This document shows positions 1 through 5,988 of a DNA stretch of 32,488 bases, piece after piece; the first letter of the stretch is position 1, and the number at the start of each line of letters is the position of its first letter. The stretch is from an uncultured Ruminococcus sp. (GTDB lineage: Bacteria > Bacillota > Clostridia > Oscillospirales > Ruminococcaceae). A program made the translations under genes and the position numbers. The DNA lies in contig CALXBL010000014.1 of the NCBI GenBank assembly GCA_944386525.1, forward strand, positions 1-32,488, written 5' to 3'. The notes beneath the pieces are model-generated. The model saw nothing but the letters and a program-made list of their open reading frames with translations. It was not told the DNA's origin and made no database searches.

Positions 1-1
1 A

Positions 2-70
2 GGAAACAGCGTGACCGACATTCAGGTTGCTCTCGCTGAACTGTATGAAATGATTTTGGGAGGTATGTAA
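2..70 (+). CDS. C-terminal end of a phage protein (partial)
   Basis: An open frame enters from the left edge and ends at TAA 68-70. The visible tail is about 22 residues and includes VTDIQVALAELYEMILGG, a short amphipathic helix. It lies one base before the first XkdX-like gene, so by position it is probably the last part of a tail or baseplate-associated small protein of the same prophage. Too little is visible to name a family. Confidence 0.55.
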   Translation, partial: GNSVTDIQVALAELYEMILGGM

Positions 71-71
71 G

Positions 72-176
72 ATGGCAAAGATTTATGTAGCACTCATTCG
101 TAAGGGTCTCAAGACCATTGATGATGTTCCGGCACAGCTTCGTGAGGAAGTCAAGAAGCTGTTGGAGGAGCAGTAA
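72..176 (+). CDS. XkdX-family phage mini-protein, copy 1
   Basis: This 34-residue protein begins MAKIYVALIRKGLKTIDDVP, followed by a charged helix ending LLEEQ. The pattern M-A-x-I-Y-x-x-L-I-x-K-G-x-K-T-I-x-D-V-P is typical of the XkdX family, tiny proteins encoded after tail-fibre genes and before lysis genes in Firmicute siphophages and PBSX-like elements; their role is unknown. The GGGAGGT at 58-64, inside the end of the preceding gene, serves as ribosome site. A second, diverged copy follows at 238-366. The family assignment is by pattern recognition only. Confidence 0.7.
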   Translation: MAKIYVALIRKGLKTIDDVPAQLREEVKKLLEEQ

Positions 177-237
177 AATGTTCCTCAATATTTTCGGAAA
201 CCTTTTGATTTTTGTTAGACGAAAGGAGGTGGAGAAA

Positions 238-366
238 ATGGCAGTTATCTATGTTGCACTCATTGTCAAGGGCAAGAGGACTTATGAGAGCGTTCCGAGC
301 GTGATTAAGCCGCAGGTGCGTGAGTTACTGATTGACCTTGAGCTGGAAGACCTTATTACAGAGTAA
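238..366 (+). CDS. XkdX-family phage mini-protein, copy 2
   Basis: This 42-residue protein begins MAVIYVALIVKG and shares its first 12 positions closely with the gene just upstream, then diverges (KRTYESVPSVIKPQVRELL). The start chosen is ATG 238 because AAAGGAGGTG lies at 222-231. An in-frame ATG at 178 would add 20 hydrophobic and basic residues but has no ribosome site. The pair looks like a tandem duplication of an XkdX-type gene at the boundary between tail and lysis modules. Function is unknown. Confidence 0.7.
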   Translation: MAVIYVALIVKGKRTYESVPSVIKPQVRELLIDLELEDLITE

Positions 367-381
367 GGCAAAGAAGCGGAT

Positions 382-407
382 TCACACGGGGAGTATTCCC
401 CGTGTGA
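382..407 (+). repeat. Perfect 10-bp inverted repeat (stem-loop)
   Basis: TCACACGGGG at 382-391 and CCCCGTGTGA at 398-407 pair perfectly around the 6-nt loop AGTATT. It sits between the XkdX-like pair and the next gene. No T-run follows on the plus strand, so it is not a standard intrinsic terminator. It may stabilise or separate late phage transcripts; that is inference. Confidence 0.7.
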
Positions 408-437
408 TGAAGCACAATCAAATCCAAGGAGGGCTGT

Positions 438-968
438 ATGGACGCATTTATGAAGGTCTTTGGCGATATTACGGTAGGTACGGTAGCTCTGTTTATTACC
501 GCTCTTGTGTTTCTCTGGAAGCTGTACACCATCGTTAAAGACCACTTAATACAGAAGTATAAGCAGGAAGAAGAAAAAGAGCGAAAGGTGAAGGAGGTCA
601 TTGAACAGGCTTCTCATTATCCCGAGTGGCACAAGCAAAGTCTTGATATTCAGAAAGTATTTTCTGAGAATATAGCTTCGATTGAGAACACTCAGAGGGA
701 AAATTATAAGCTGTTGGAGAATCTGAGAAATACGATTTCTGAGCATGAAGCTACCACCTGTCGTTACAGGATTCTACGCTTCAATGATGAGATTCTTCAC
801 GACCAAAAGCACTCGAAGGAACACTTCGACCAGATTCTCGAAGACATTACTCGCTATGAGAAGTTCTGTGCCGAACACCCGGAGTACGAGAATAACAAAG
901 CTATTCTCGCCATTGAGAACATCAAGAGGGTGTACAAAAGATGTTCTGACGAGGGTACATTCCTCTGA
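438..968 (+). CDS. Phage membrane-anchored coiled-coil protein
   Basis: This 176-residue protein has one N-terminal hydrophobic helix (about residues 11-31, TVALFITALVFLW) and then a long charged, coiled-coil-prone region rich in E, K and Q (about 35-135). It ends with a Cys-containing helix. ATG 438 is preceded by CAAGGAGGG at 425-433. The gene stands directly before the endolysin and ends 15 nt before that gene's start. Such proteins are common next to lysis genes in Clostridia prophages and may be holin-like or spanin-like accessories, but I do not recognise a named family. Confidence 0.75.
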   Translation: MDAFMKVFGDITVGTVALFITALVFLWKLYTIVKDHLIQKYKQEEEKERKVKEVIEQASHYPEWHKQSLDIQKVFSENIASIENTQRENYKLLENLRNTISEHEATTCRYRILRFNDEILHDQKHSKEHFDQILEDITRYEKFCAEHPEYENNKAILAIENIKRVYKRCSDEGTFL

Positions 969-983
969 TTGGAGGTGGACGAT

Positions 984-2408
984 ATGAGCAAAGAGGAATT
1001 TATTAAGCAGATTGCGGCTTATGTCAAGCAGTATGCTCCGTCCTACGGTATCAAGGTATACTCGCCTATTATTGCTCAAGCGATTTTAGAGAGTGCCTAC
1101 GGTACATCGGAACTGGCGGTAAACGCACATAATTACTTTGGTTTGAAATATAGAGAGGGTCGCTGTAAGACCTGTATCGGTATTTACAACAAAGTAGGAA
1201 GCGAGCAGAATCCAGACGGGAGCTATGTAAGCTCTGCCATGCAATGGTGCAAGTTCGCTGATATGGAGAACGGTGTTATTGGGTATTTCGATTTCACCAA
1301 TATCTCCAATTATTCTAATCTCAAAGGTGTGACTGACCCTCAGAAATACCTTGAGAAAATCAAAGCCGCTGGTTATGCCACATCGTTATCCTATGTGGAT
1401 AATGTTATGGCAGTAATCAAAAACTGGGATTTGACCCAGTATGACGAAAAGAAGGAGGAAGAAAACATGAGTAATAGTTCATTGGTGACTTATACGAGAA
1501 TCACCAACAATAAGACAAGCCCTCGTAACCATGCGATTGATACAATCACTATTCATTGTATCGTTGGTCAGTGGACAGCGAAACAGGGTTGTGATTATTT
1601 CGCTACAACCGACAGAGAGTGTTCCGCAAACTATGTTGTGGGTAAAGATGGCTCTATCGGTTTGTCTGTTGATGAAAAAGACCGTAGCTGGTGTTCTTCC
1701 AACAGAGCCAACGATATGCGAGCTATCACTATCGAGGTAGCGAGCGACACCACTCACCCTTATGCTGTTACAGACCAAGCCTATGAAGCTCTTATCAAGC
1801 TGGTAGCTGATATTTGTAAGCGTAATGGTATCAAGAAACTGGTGTGGTCTACGAACAAGTCTGACAGAGTGAATCACAAGAATGGTTGCAATATGACTGT
1901 TCACAGAGACTTCGCAAACAAGAACTGTCCGGGTGATTATCTCTACAATCGTCATGGTGAGATTGCCGAAAAGGTAAACGCTATCCTCAATGGTGGCACT
2001 GCTACCACTCCGGCAACCCCTACGACCACTAAAGAGTTGTACCGTGTTCGTAAGACATGGGCTGACGCTAAAAGTCAGAAGGGTGCTTACAGTATTCTCG
2101 CAAATGCAAAGGCGATGGCAGACAAGAATCCCGGCTACTCTGTGTTCGACAGCAAGGGTAATGTGGTCTATACTGGAAAGTCTACGACCACTGCTACACA
2201 GAAGTTCACCCCTTATCTTGTAAAGGTTACTGCAAGTGTACTTAATATCCGTAAGGGTGCTGGTACGAACTACGGTACTAATGGTGCGATTCGTGACAAG
2301 GGTGTTTACACCATCGTTGCTGAAAGCACTGGTAAGGGAGCTTCCAAGTGGGGCAAGTTGAGGTCCGGGGCTGGCTGGATTTCCCTTGACTACACAAAGC
2401 GTGTCTAA
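984..2408 (+). CDS. Modular prophage endolysin (glucosaminidase + amidase + SH3b)
   Basis: This 474-residue lysin digests peptidoglycan at host lysis. Residues about 5-150 look like a mannosyl-glycoprotein endo-beta-N-acetylglucosaminidase/FlgJ-type domain (AQAILESAYGTSELA, NYFGLKYR). Residues about 162-340 are an N-acetylmuramoyl-L-alanine amidase type 2 domain with expected zinc ligands: H in TITIHCIVGQ, and H and C in TVHRDFANKNCPGDY. A linker repeat (YRVRKTWADAKSQKGAY) follows, and a C-terminal SH3b wall-binding domain (about 409-474, VLNIRKGAGTNYG). ATG 984 is chosen over the upstream in-frame TTG 969 because GGAGGTG lies at 972-978. A second ribosome site and in-frame ATG lie between the two catalytic domains. 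The stop overlaps the next start (TAATG). Confidence 0.93.
   Translation: MSKEEFIKQIAAYVKQYAPSYGIKVYSPIIAQAILESAYGTSELAVNAHNYFGLKYREGRCKTCIGIYNKVGSEQNPDGSYVSSAMQWCKFADMENGVIGYFDFTNISNYSNLKGVTDPQKYLEKIKAAGYATSLSYVDNVMAVIKNWDLTQYDEKKEEENMSNSSLVTYTRITNNKTSPRNHAIDTITIHCIVGQWTAKQGCDYFATTDRECSANYVVGKDGSIGLSVDEKDRSWCSSNRANDMRAITIEVASDTTHPYAVTDQAYEALIKLVADICKRNGIKKLVWSTNKSDRVNHKNGCNMTVHRDFANKNCPGDYLYNRHGEIAEKVNAILNGGTATTPATPTTTKELYRVRKTWADAKSQKGAYSILANAKAMADKNPGYSVFDSKGNVVYTGKSTTTATQKFTPYLVKVTASVLNIRKGAGTNYGTNGAIRDKGVYTIVAESTGKGASKWGKLRSGAGWISLDYTKRV
1452..1469 (+). promoter_or_regulatory. Internal ribosome site and start inside the endolysin gene
   Basis: AAGGAGG at 1452-1458 stands 8 nt before ATG 1467, in the lysin frame. 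It lies exactly at the junction between the glucosaminidase and amidase domains. Initiation here would give a 313-residue amidase-linker-SH3b protein alongside the full-length enzyme. The site is as good as the ribosome sites of the neighbouring genes. Confidence 0.65.
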
Positions 2409-2698
2409 TGGTACGCAGAAGAAAGAAAAAGCCTATTGAGTTTTCAAAGCTGATACTGATTGTAGCGGCTGTTGTGAATGTGGCAGTTATCCTGTTTACA
2501 TTCATCATGGTATGGAGAACCTGTGATTTAACACCCCTCCAGTACCTTATTCCAGCAGTAGCCGCCGAGACCGCCACAGGCACAGGATTTTACTATGCAA
2601 AGGCAAAGGTCGAGAATCGTATTAAGCTGATGAAGTCTCATAAGGTAGAGCCGACAGAACAATCTTTTAATGAACAAGGAGGATATTACAATGGTTGA
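2408..2698 (+). CDS. Small two-helix phage membrane protein
   Basis: This 96-residue protein has a very basic N-terminus (VRRRKKKP), a hydrophobic helix at about 15-36 (LILIVAAVVNVAVILFTFIMVW), a second at about 44-64, and a polar C-terminus. Its ATG shares one base with the lysin stop (TAATG at 2406-2410), implying translational coupling. Its stop overlaps the start of the following holin gene. Size, topology and position fit a second holin, antiholin or lysis-accessory protein. No named family is recognised. Confidence 0.75.
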   Translation: MVRRRKKKPIEFSKLILIVAAVVNVAVILFTFIMVWRTCDLTPLQYLIPAVAAETATGTGFYYAKAKVENRIKLMKSHKVEPTEQSFNEQGGYYNG

Positions 2699-2999
2699 TT
2701 TGACACAGGTTATCGTAGCAGTTCTGACACTGGTAATTTCTTTGATTACCGCATTTCTGATTCCTTACCTCAAGACGAAGGTAAATGGCGAACAGCTCGA
2801 CACTATCAAGTTTTGGGTAAACATCGCTGTCGAAGCGGCAGAAATGATTTATGTCGGTACTGGCAGAGGACAGGAGAAGAAAGAGTATGTTGTCCAGTTC
2901 CTCAACAGCAAGGGTTTCACACTGAATGTAGCCGAGATTGAAAACCTCATTGAAGCGGCTGTTATGGAACTCAAGCTGGAACAGAAAAAGGAAGCCTAA
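2691..2999 (+). CDS. Phage holin, LLH family
   Basis: This 102-residue protein begins MVDLTQVIVAVLTLVISLIT. It has one N-terminal membrane helix (about 5-27), then a soluble helical region with WVNIAVEAAEMIYVG, GRGQEKKEYVVQFL and a final amphipathic helix. This matches the LLH (phage_holin_6_1) holin architecture. Holins permeabilise the membrane so that the endolysin can reach the wall. ATG 2691 is chosen because AAGGAGGA lies at 2675-2682. It is the last phage gene before ssrA. Confidence 0.85.
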   Translation: MVDLTQVIVAVLTLVISLITAFLIPYLKTKVNGEQLDTIKFWVNIAVEAAEMIYVGTGRGQEKKEYVVQFLNSKGFTLNVAEIENLIEAAVMELKLEQKKEA

Positions 3000-3015
3000 C
3001 CGAAGTTAGACTTCC
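2990..3015 (+). terminator. Stem-loop overlapping the holin stop codon
   Basis: GGAAGCCTAAC (2990-3000) pairs with GTTAGACTTCC (3005-3015), with one internal mismatch, around the tetraloop CGAA. It overlaps the holin stop at 2997-2999. Only a weak T-rich stretch (TCTACT) follows, so termination of the phage late operon here is plausible but not certain. Confidence 0.45.
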
Positions 3016-3028
3016 TCTACTATGAGAA

Positions 3029-3073
3029 CAAATCCGAAACAGTGTTTTACGAAAAATAAGGTGTTCGGATTTG
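3029..3073. repeat. 10-bp inverted repeat between prophage and ssrA
   Basis: CAAATCCGAA (3029-3038) and TTCGGATTTG (3064-3073) are perfect inverted arms around a 25-nt loop, 8 bases downstream of the ssrA 3' end. It could be the ssrA transcription terminator on the minus strand (the outer arm is followed by TTCTC), or an arm-type site for the phage recombinase. Neither is proven. Confidence 0.5.
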
Positions 3074-3080
3074 CATTGTT

Positions 3081-3113
3081 TGGTGGAGGCGACGAGAATT
3101 GAACTCGTGTCCG
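3081..3113. other. Candidate prophage attachment site (ssrA 3' end)
   Basis: The last 33 bases of ssrA (T-arm, 3' acceptor strand and CCA, read on the minus strand) directly face the distal end of the prophage lysis cassette. The 3' ends of tmRNA and tRNA genes are well-known targets of tyrosine integrases, and the phage then rebuilds the gene end. The lysis-holin end next to the junction fits the attR side. The partner copy and the integrase lie outside this window, so the core length cannot be set. Confidence 0.45.
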
Positions 3114-3452
3114 AAAACCGATCCATGCAACTTTCTACGAGCGTAGTTTATCTATTAGAATTCCCCAAACTTACCGCCGACAAACAGGCTGTAAACTCAG
3201 GTAGTCCAGATACATTTCAGCGGCATGGACGAGCCGCCGAAACGTTCACCACTGAAATGATGCCGCAGTGCAGGTCGTGGTCATCCTACACTCGACAGTA
3301 GCTGACTTAGGCAGCTACCTGTACGCTCTTGTTAAAGCTTACAGAAATGTTATTTTTAGCGTTTAATTTTAAACGTGCCACATTTTGGAGAGTTGGGCGA
3401 ACTCTGCTCGCTTATCACACTTCACGATCCCCGTCGAAACCGTTACGCCCCC
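3081..3452 (-). ncRNA. ssrA: tmRNA (transfer-messenger RNA)
   Basis: On the minus strand the 5' end GGGGGCGTAACGG pairs with the 3' CGCCTCC-ACCA to form the alanine-type acceptor stem, and a T-arm with loop TTCAATT is visible. The mRNA-like part is read from 3360 (GCT) to the stop TAA at 3309-3307, giving the tag AKNNISVSFNKSVQVAA (17 residues). The tag directs trapped proteins to proteolysis after ribosome rescue with SmpB. The CCA is encoded. The gene starts only 12 nt after the smpB stop, on the same strand. Total length about 372 nt, normal for the family. Confidence 0.95.
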
Positions 3453-3464
3453 ATTAAACCGTGC

Positions 3465-3929
3465 TCAATGGAGCGATTCCTTGACTGCACGGTGTATCTG
3501 ACGCTGGGCGTCCTTTTTTGCTGCAGATTGACGCTTGTCGTAAAGCTTTTTACCCTTACAAAGTCCCACTTTCACCTTTACCTTTGAATCCTTAAAGTAG
3601 AGCGACAGAGGAATAAGCGTAAGGCCGTCCTGCTTTATCTTACCAAAAAGACGCAGTATCTCACGTTTGTGCATCAGAAGCTTTCTAACTCTGCGCGGCT
3701 CTGTACGGTAAAGACCGTCTTTTTCGTATGGTGATATATGCATACCTTTCAGAAACAGTTCGCCTTTTTCGATATCGCACCAGCTGTCATTCAGGTTGAC
3801 GTTACCCTGCCGAATGGACTTTACTTCATTGCCCTGCAGTTCAATGCCGGCTTCCATATCTTCTAACACGAAGTATTCGTGACGTGCCTGCCGATTCTCA
3901 CTGATGAGCTTTGTTCCCTTTGTGATCAT
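3465..3929 (-). CDS. smpB: SsrA-binding protein SmpB
   Basis: This 154-residue protein binds tmRNA and carries it into stalled ribosomes for trans-translation. Family features seen include an N-terminal KLISENRQARHEYF, LEDMEAGIELQGNEVKSIR, the glycine-containing core, and a basic C-terminal tail (KKLYDKRQSAAKKDAQRQI) that enters the empty mRNA channel. ATG 3929 is chosen because AAAGGAGG lies just upstream at 3936-3943 and the family starts near here; an upstream in-frame ATG would add 24 atypical residues. It is followed 12 nt later by ssrA on the same strand, so the two partners are probably co-transcribed and the tmRNA processed from a joint transcript or made from a promoter inside smpB. 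Confidence 0.97.
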   Translation of the reverse strand: MITKGTKLISENRQARHEYFVLEDMEAGIELQGNEVKSIRQGNVNLNDSWCDIEKGELFLKGMHISPYEKDGLYRTEPRRVRKLLMHKREILRLFGKIKQDGLTLIPLSLYFKDSKVKVKVGLCKGKKLYDKRQSAAKKDAQRQIHRAVKESLH

Positions 3930-4041
3930 ATTGCGCCTCCTTTCGGTGTAATTAGTTTTTAATTTTATCATATTTCCAGAATGAAGTCTATGGACAAACA
4001 CTTAATTTTCTGAAAACAGATTTCTTACATGAGATAAGAGA

Positions 4042-4344
4042 TTATTCCTCATCGCTGTGGATGCCCATTCTTTCAAAAACGGCTCTGTATCCCTCTTCAC
4101 CATTTTTTATACTGCGGTTCACACGACTGATGGTTGCGGTTGAAGCACCTGTTTCCGCAACAATATCGGTAAAAACATGATGAGTATACAGCATTTTAGC
4201 TACATGAAGACGTTGAGCCATTGCATTAAGCTCCTGATATGTGCACAGATCCTTGAAAAAGGCTCTGCACTCCTCCGTATTCTGGAGATAGAGAATTGCT
4301 TCAAACAGTGAATCAACATCCTTATTAAACTGATCTTTTTTCAT
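4042..4344 (-). CDS. yerC: TrpR-family YerC/YecD regulator (possible HisR)
   Basis: This 100-residue protein fits the YerC/YecD branch of the TrpR repressor fold: an N-terminal helical part (FNKDVDSLFEAILYLQNTEECRAFF), the TYQELNAMAQRLHVAKML segment, then a helix-turn-helix (DIVAETGASTATISRVNRS). The family acts as a DNA-binding repressor, and YerC orthologs have been connected with control of histidine biosynthesis in Firmicutes. A complete his operon with a palindromic promoter is in this window about 18 kb away. The ribosome site is weak (GAGAGATCC). A good promoter lies at 4378-4406. Ligand and targets here are inferred. Confidence 0.88.
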   Translation of the reverse strand: MKKDQFNKDVDSLFEAILYLQNTEECRAFFKDLCTYQELNAMAQRLHVAKMLYTHHVFTDIVAETGASTATISRVNRSIKNGEEGYRAVFERMGIHSDEE

Positions 4345-4377
4345 AATGGATCTCTCGCTTTCTATACTAATACATAT

Positions 4378-4406
4378 ATTTTAGCATATTAAAGCGCAAA
4401 TGTAAA
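4378..4406 (-). promoter_or_regulatory. Promoter of the YerC-like regulator
   Basis: On the minus strand TTTACA (4406-4401) and TAAAAT (4383-4378) are separated by 17 bases, each one mismatch from consensus. Just downstream, near the expected start, the plus strand reads CTATACTAATA (4362-4372). This resembles CTATAGTAACA at the his promoter (9 of 11 identical), hinting at autoregulation. Confidence 0.6.
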
Positions 4407-4436
4407 GAGTTTTTTCAAAAAAGTTTTCATAATATA

Positions 4437-5183
4437 TCAGCTTCTTGCGAGTCCGTCTACTTTAAGGACAACTCCGGTAATATAGGACGCCTCGCCAGAC
4501 GCCAGAAATACAAAGGCGTTAGCAATATCCTCGGGCTGCCCAAGGCGGCGCAGCGGAATCTGCTTTATAAGCGGCTCTATAACTTCCTTTGGAACTGCCT
4601 TCATCATATCAGTTTCTGTAATACCGGGAGCAACTGCATTCACTCTTATACCCTTTGGTGCAAGCTCACGTGCAAGAGAAAGGGTGAAGCCGTTTACTGC
4701 TGATTTTGAGGTGGGATATGCAATACCGCTCTGCTGGCCATAAACGCTTACCATAGACGACGTATTGAGTATAACACCGCTTTCATTTTTCAGCATGATC
4801 TCAGAAGCAGCCTTTGACGCATTGAAAACTCCCTTTATGTTGAGATCCATTACCTTATCGAAAGTCTCCTCTGAATAATCAGAAAATGGTGTGCTATCCG
4901 AGATACCAGCATTGTTGACAAGAATATCGATTTTTCCATAACGCTCAGCTATGCTGCTAAAAGCCTGTCTGACATCCTCAAGACTACTGAGATCAGGAGC
5001 TATACCGTCGATCACAGCCTCAGGATAGAGTCCTTTAAGCTTTTCGACTGCCTTATCAGCATTCGCCTTATTGCTTGCAGTTATGATCACAACCGCACCC
5101 TCTCTCAGGAACGCCGAGGCTGTTGCAAAACCTATCCCACGGCTTCCGCCTGTTATGACAGCAATTTTATTTTCAAGTCTCAT
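4437..5183 (-). CDS. SDR-family oxidoreductase (FabG-like)
   Basis: This 248-residue classical short-chain dehydrogenase/reductase is probably cytosolic and NAD(P)H dependent. Seen are the cofactor motif TGGSRGIG (11-18), NNAG (90-93), the structural Asn 115, active-site Ser 142/143, and Tyr156-x3-Lys160 in YPTSK. The C-terminal EASYITGVVLKVDGL is typical of 3-oxoacyl-ACP reductases. It is not next to other fatty-acid genes (regulator downstream, hpt divergent), so it may reduce another ketone or sugar rather than act as the housekeeping FabG. ATG 5183 has AGGAGG just upstream. Confidence 0.88.
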   Translation of the reverse strand: MRLENKIAVITGGSRGIGFATASAFLREGAVVIITASNKANADKAVEKLKGLYPEAVIDGIAPDLSSLEDVRQAFSSIAERYGKIDILVNNAGISDSTPFSDYSEETFDKVMDLNIKGVFNASKAASEIMLKNESGVILNTSSMVSVYGQQSGIAYPTSKSAVNGFTLSLARELAPKGIRVNAVAPGITETDMMKAVPKEVIEPLIKQIPLRRLGQPEDIANAFVFLASGEASYITGVVLKVDGLARS

Positions 5184-5347
5184 AATTTTATCCTCCTATG
5201 CCTAATAATGAGTTGAATCTATATTTATTGTACACCCTATTTGTTGTACTATAATTGCTAAAAAATGTATAATAATGAAATTGAAACTCAAATAATCAAA
5301 AATACAGGATATTTATATTACATCTTTGAAAATGTTTTTGCTTTCCA

Positions 5348-5376
5348 TTGAAAATGGTTGTTAAATATGATATAAT
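5348..5376 (+). promoter_or_regulatory. Promoter of hpt and purine permease
   Basis: TTGAAA (5348-5353) and TATAAT (5371-5376) are separated by 17 bases, with an extended -10 TG at 5368-5369. The -35 lies inside the small palindrome CCATTGAAAATGG (5345-5357), a possible operator. The leader to the hpt start is only about 45 nt, too short for a purine riboswitch. Confidence 0.8.
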
Positions 5377-5429
5377 AATGTAAACCTTGCTTTAACATCA
5401 AAATAAAAGGAATTAAGGAGAGGAAATAT

Positions 5430-5984
5430 ATGGAATTTAAAGATATTGACGATTATAAAAAGAGAATCAAGCGAATACTCATAACTGAAGAAGAAATCCG
5501 CAGTGCCATAGCTAAAGCTGCAAAAGAGATAGACGCATCATTTGATGGCAGACCTATTCTTCTGGTAAGTATTCTGAATGGCGCATTTGTATTCATGGCT
5601 GACCTGTGCCGTGCAATAACAGTACCGTGCGAGATTGGTTTTATCGCTGTTAAAAGCTACTATGACGGGACCGTTTCTACCGGTAATGTCACAATTACGA
5701 TGGATCTTGACCGTGACATCAGCAAATATCATGTGATAATCGTTGAGGATATAATTGATTCCGGCAGAACACTTAAGGAAGTAGTCGGTATGCTCCGTCA
5801 AAGAAAGCCGCTATCGCTCAGTGTTGTAACATTGCTTGATAAGCCTGCAAGACGTGAGGTGGAATTTGAAGCTGATAAGGCTCTTTTCACCATACCCAGC
5901 CTTTTCGTGATAGGATACGGTCTGGACTGCGGCGAATATTACCGCAATCTTCCATATATTGCGGAGTTTGACGAGGAGTCTTAA
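5430..5984 (+). CDS. hpt: Hypoxanthine phosphoribosyltransferase
   Basis: This 184-residue type I phosphoribosyltransferase salvages hypoxanthine (and usually guanine) with PRPP to give IMP/GMP. The PRPP-binding motif VEDIIDSGRT is at 105-114, the SYYDG flap at 76-80, and the family stretch LVSILNGAFVFMADL at 45-59. The C-terminal part FVIGYGLDCGEYYRNLPYI is typical of bacterial HPRT. Length is normal. AAGGAG stands at 5415-5420, before ATG 5430. It has its own strong promoter and is followed after 4 nt by a purine permease, giving a two-gene purine uptake and salvage unit. Confidence 0.96.
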   Translation: MEFKDIDDYKKRIKRILITEEEIRSAIAKAAKEIDASFDGRPILLVSILNGAFVFMADLCRAITVPCEIGFIAVKSYYDGTVSTGNVTITMDLDRDISKYHVIIVEDIIDSGRTLKEVVGMLRQRKPLSLSVVTLLDKPARREVEFEADKALFTIPSLFVIGYGLDCGEYYRNLPYIAEFDEES

Positions 5985-5988
5985 TAAT

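Noticed and set aside
3071..3587. Open reading frames of 70-76 codons across this segment.
   Set aside because: They lie across tmRNA and the end of smpB on the opposite strand and have no ribosome sites; the segment is explained by ssrA.
5220..5260. Repeated GTACAA units upstream of the SDR gene as an operator.
   Set aside because: Only two short copies in a very AT-rich spacer and no convincing promoter beside them; too weak to list.
5384..5429. Purine riboswitch ahead of hpt.
   Set aside because: The leader is about 45 nt and AT-rich with no three-way junction; a purine aptamer needs more space.
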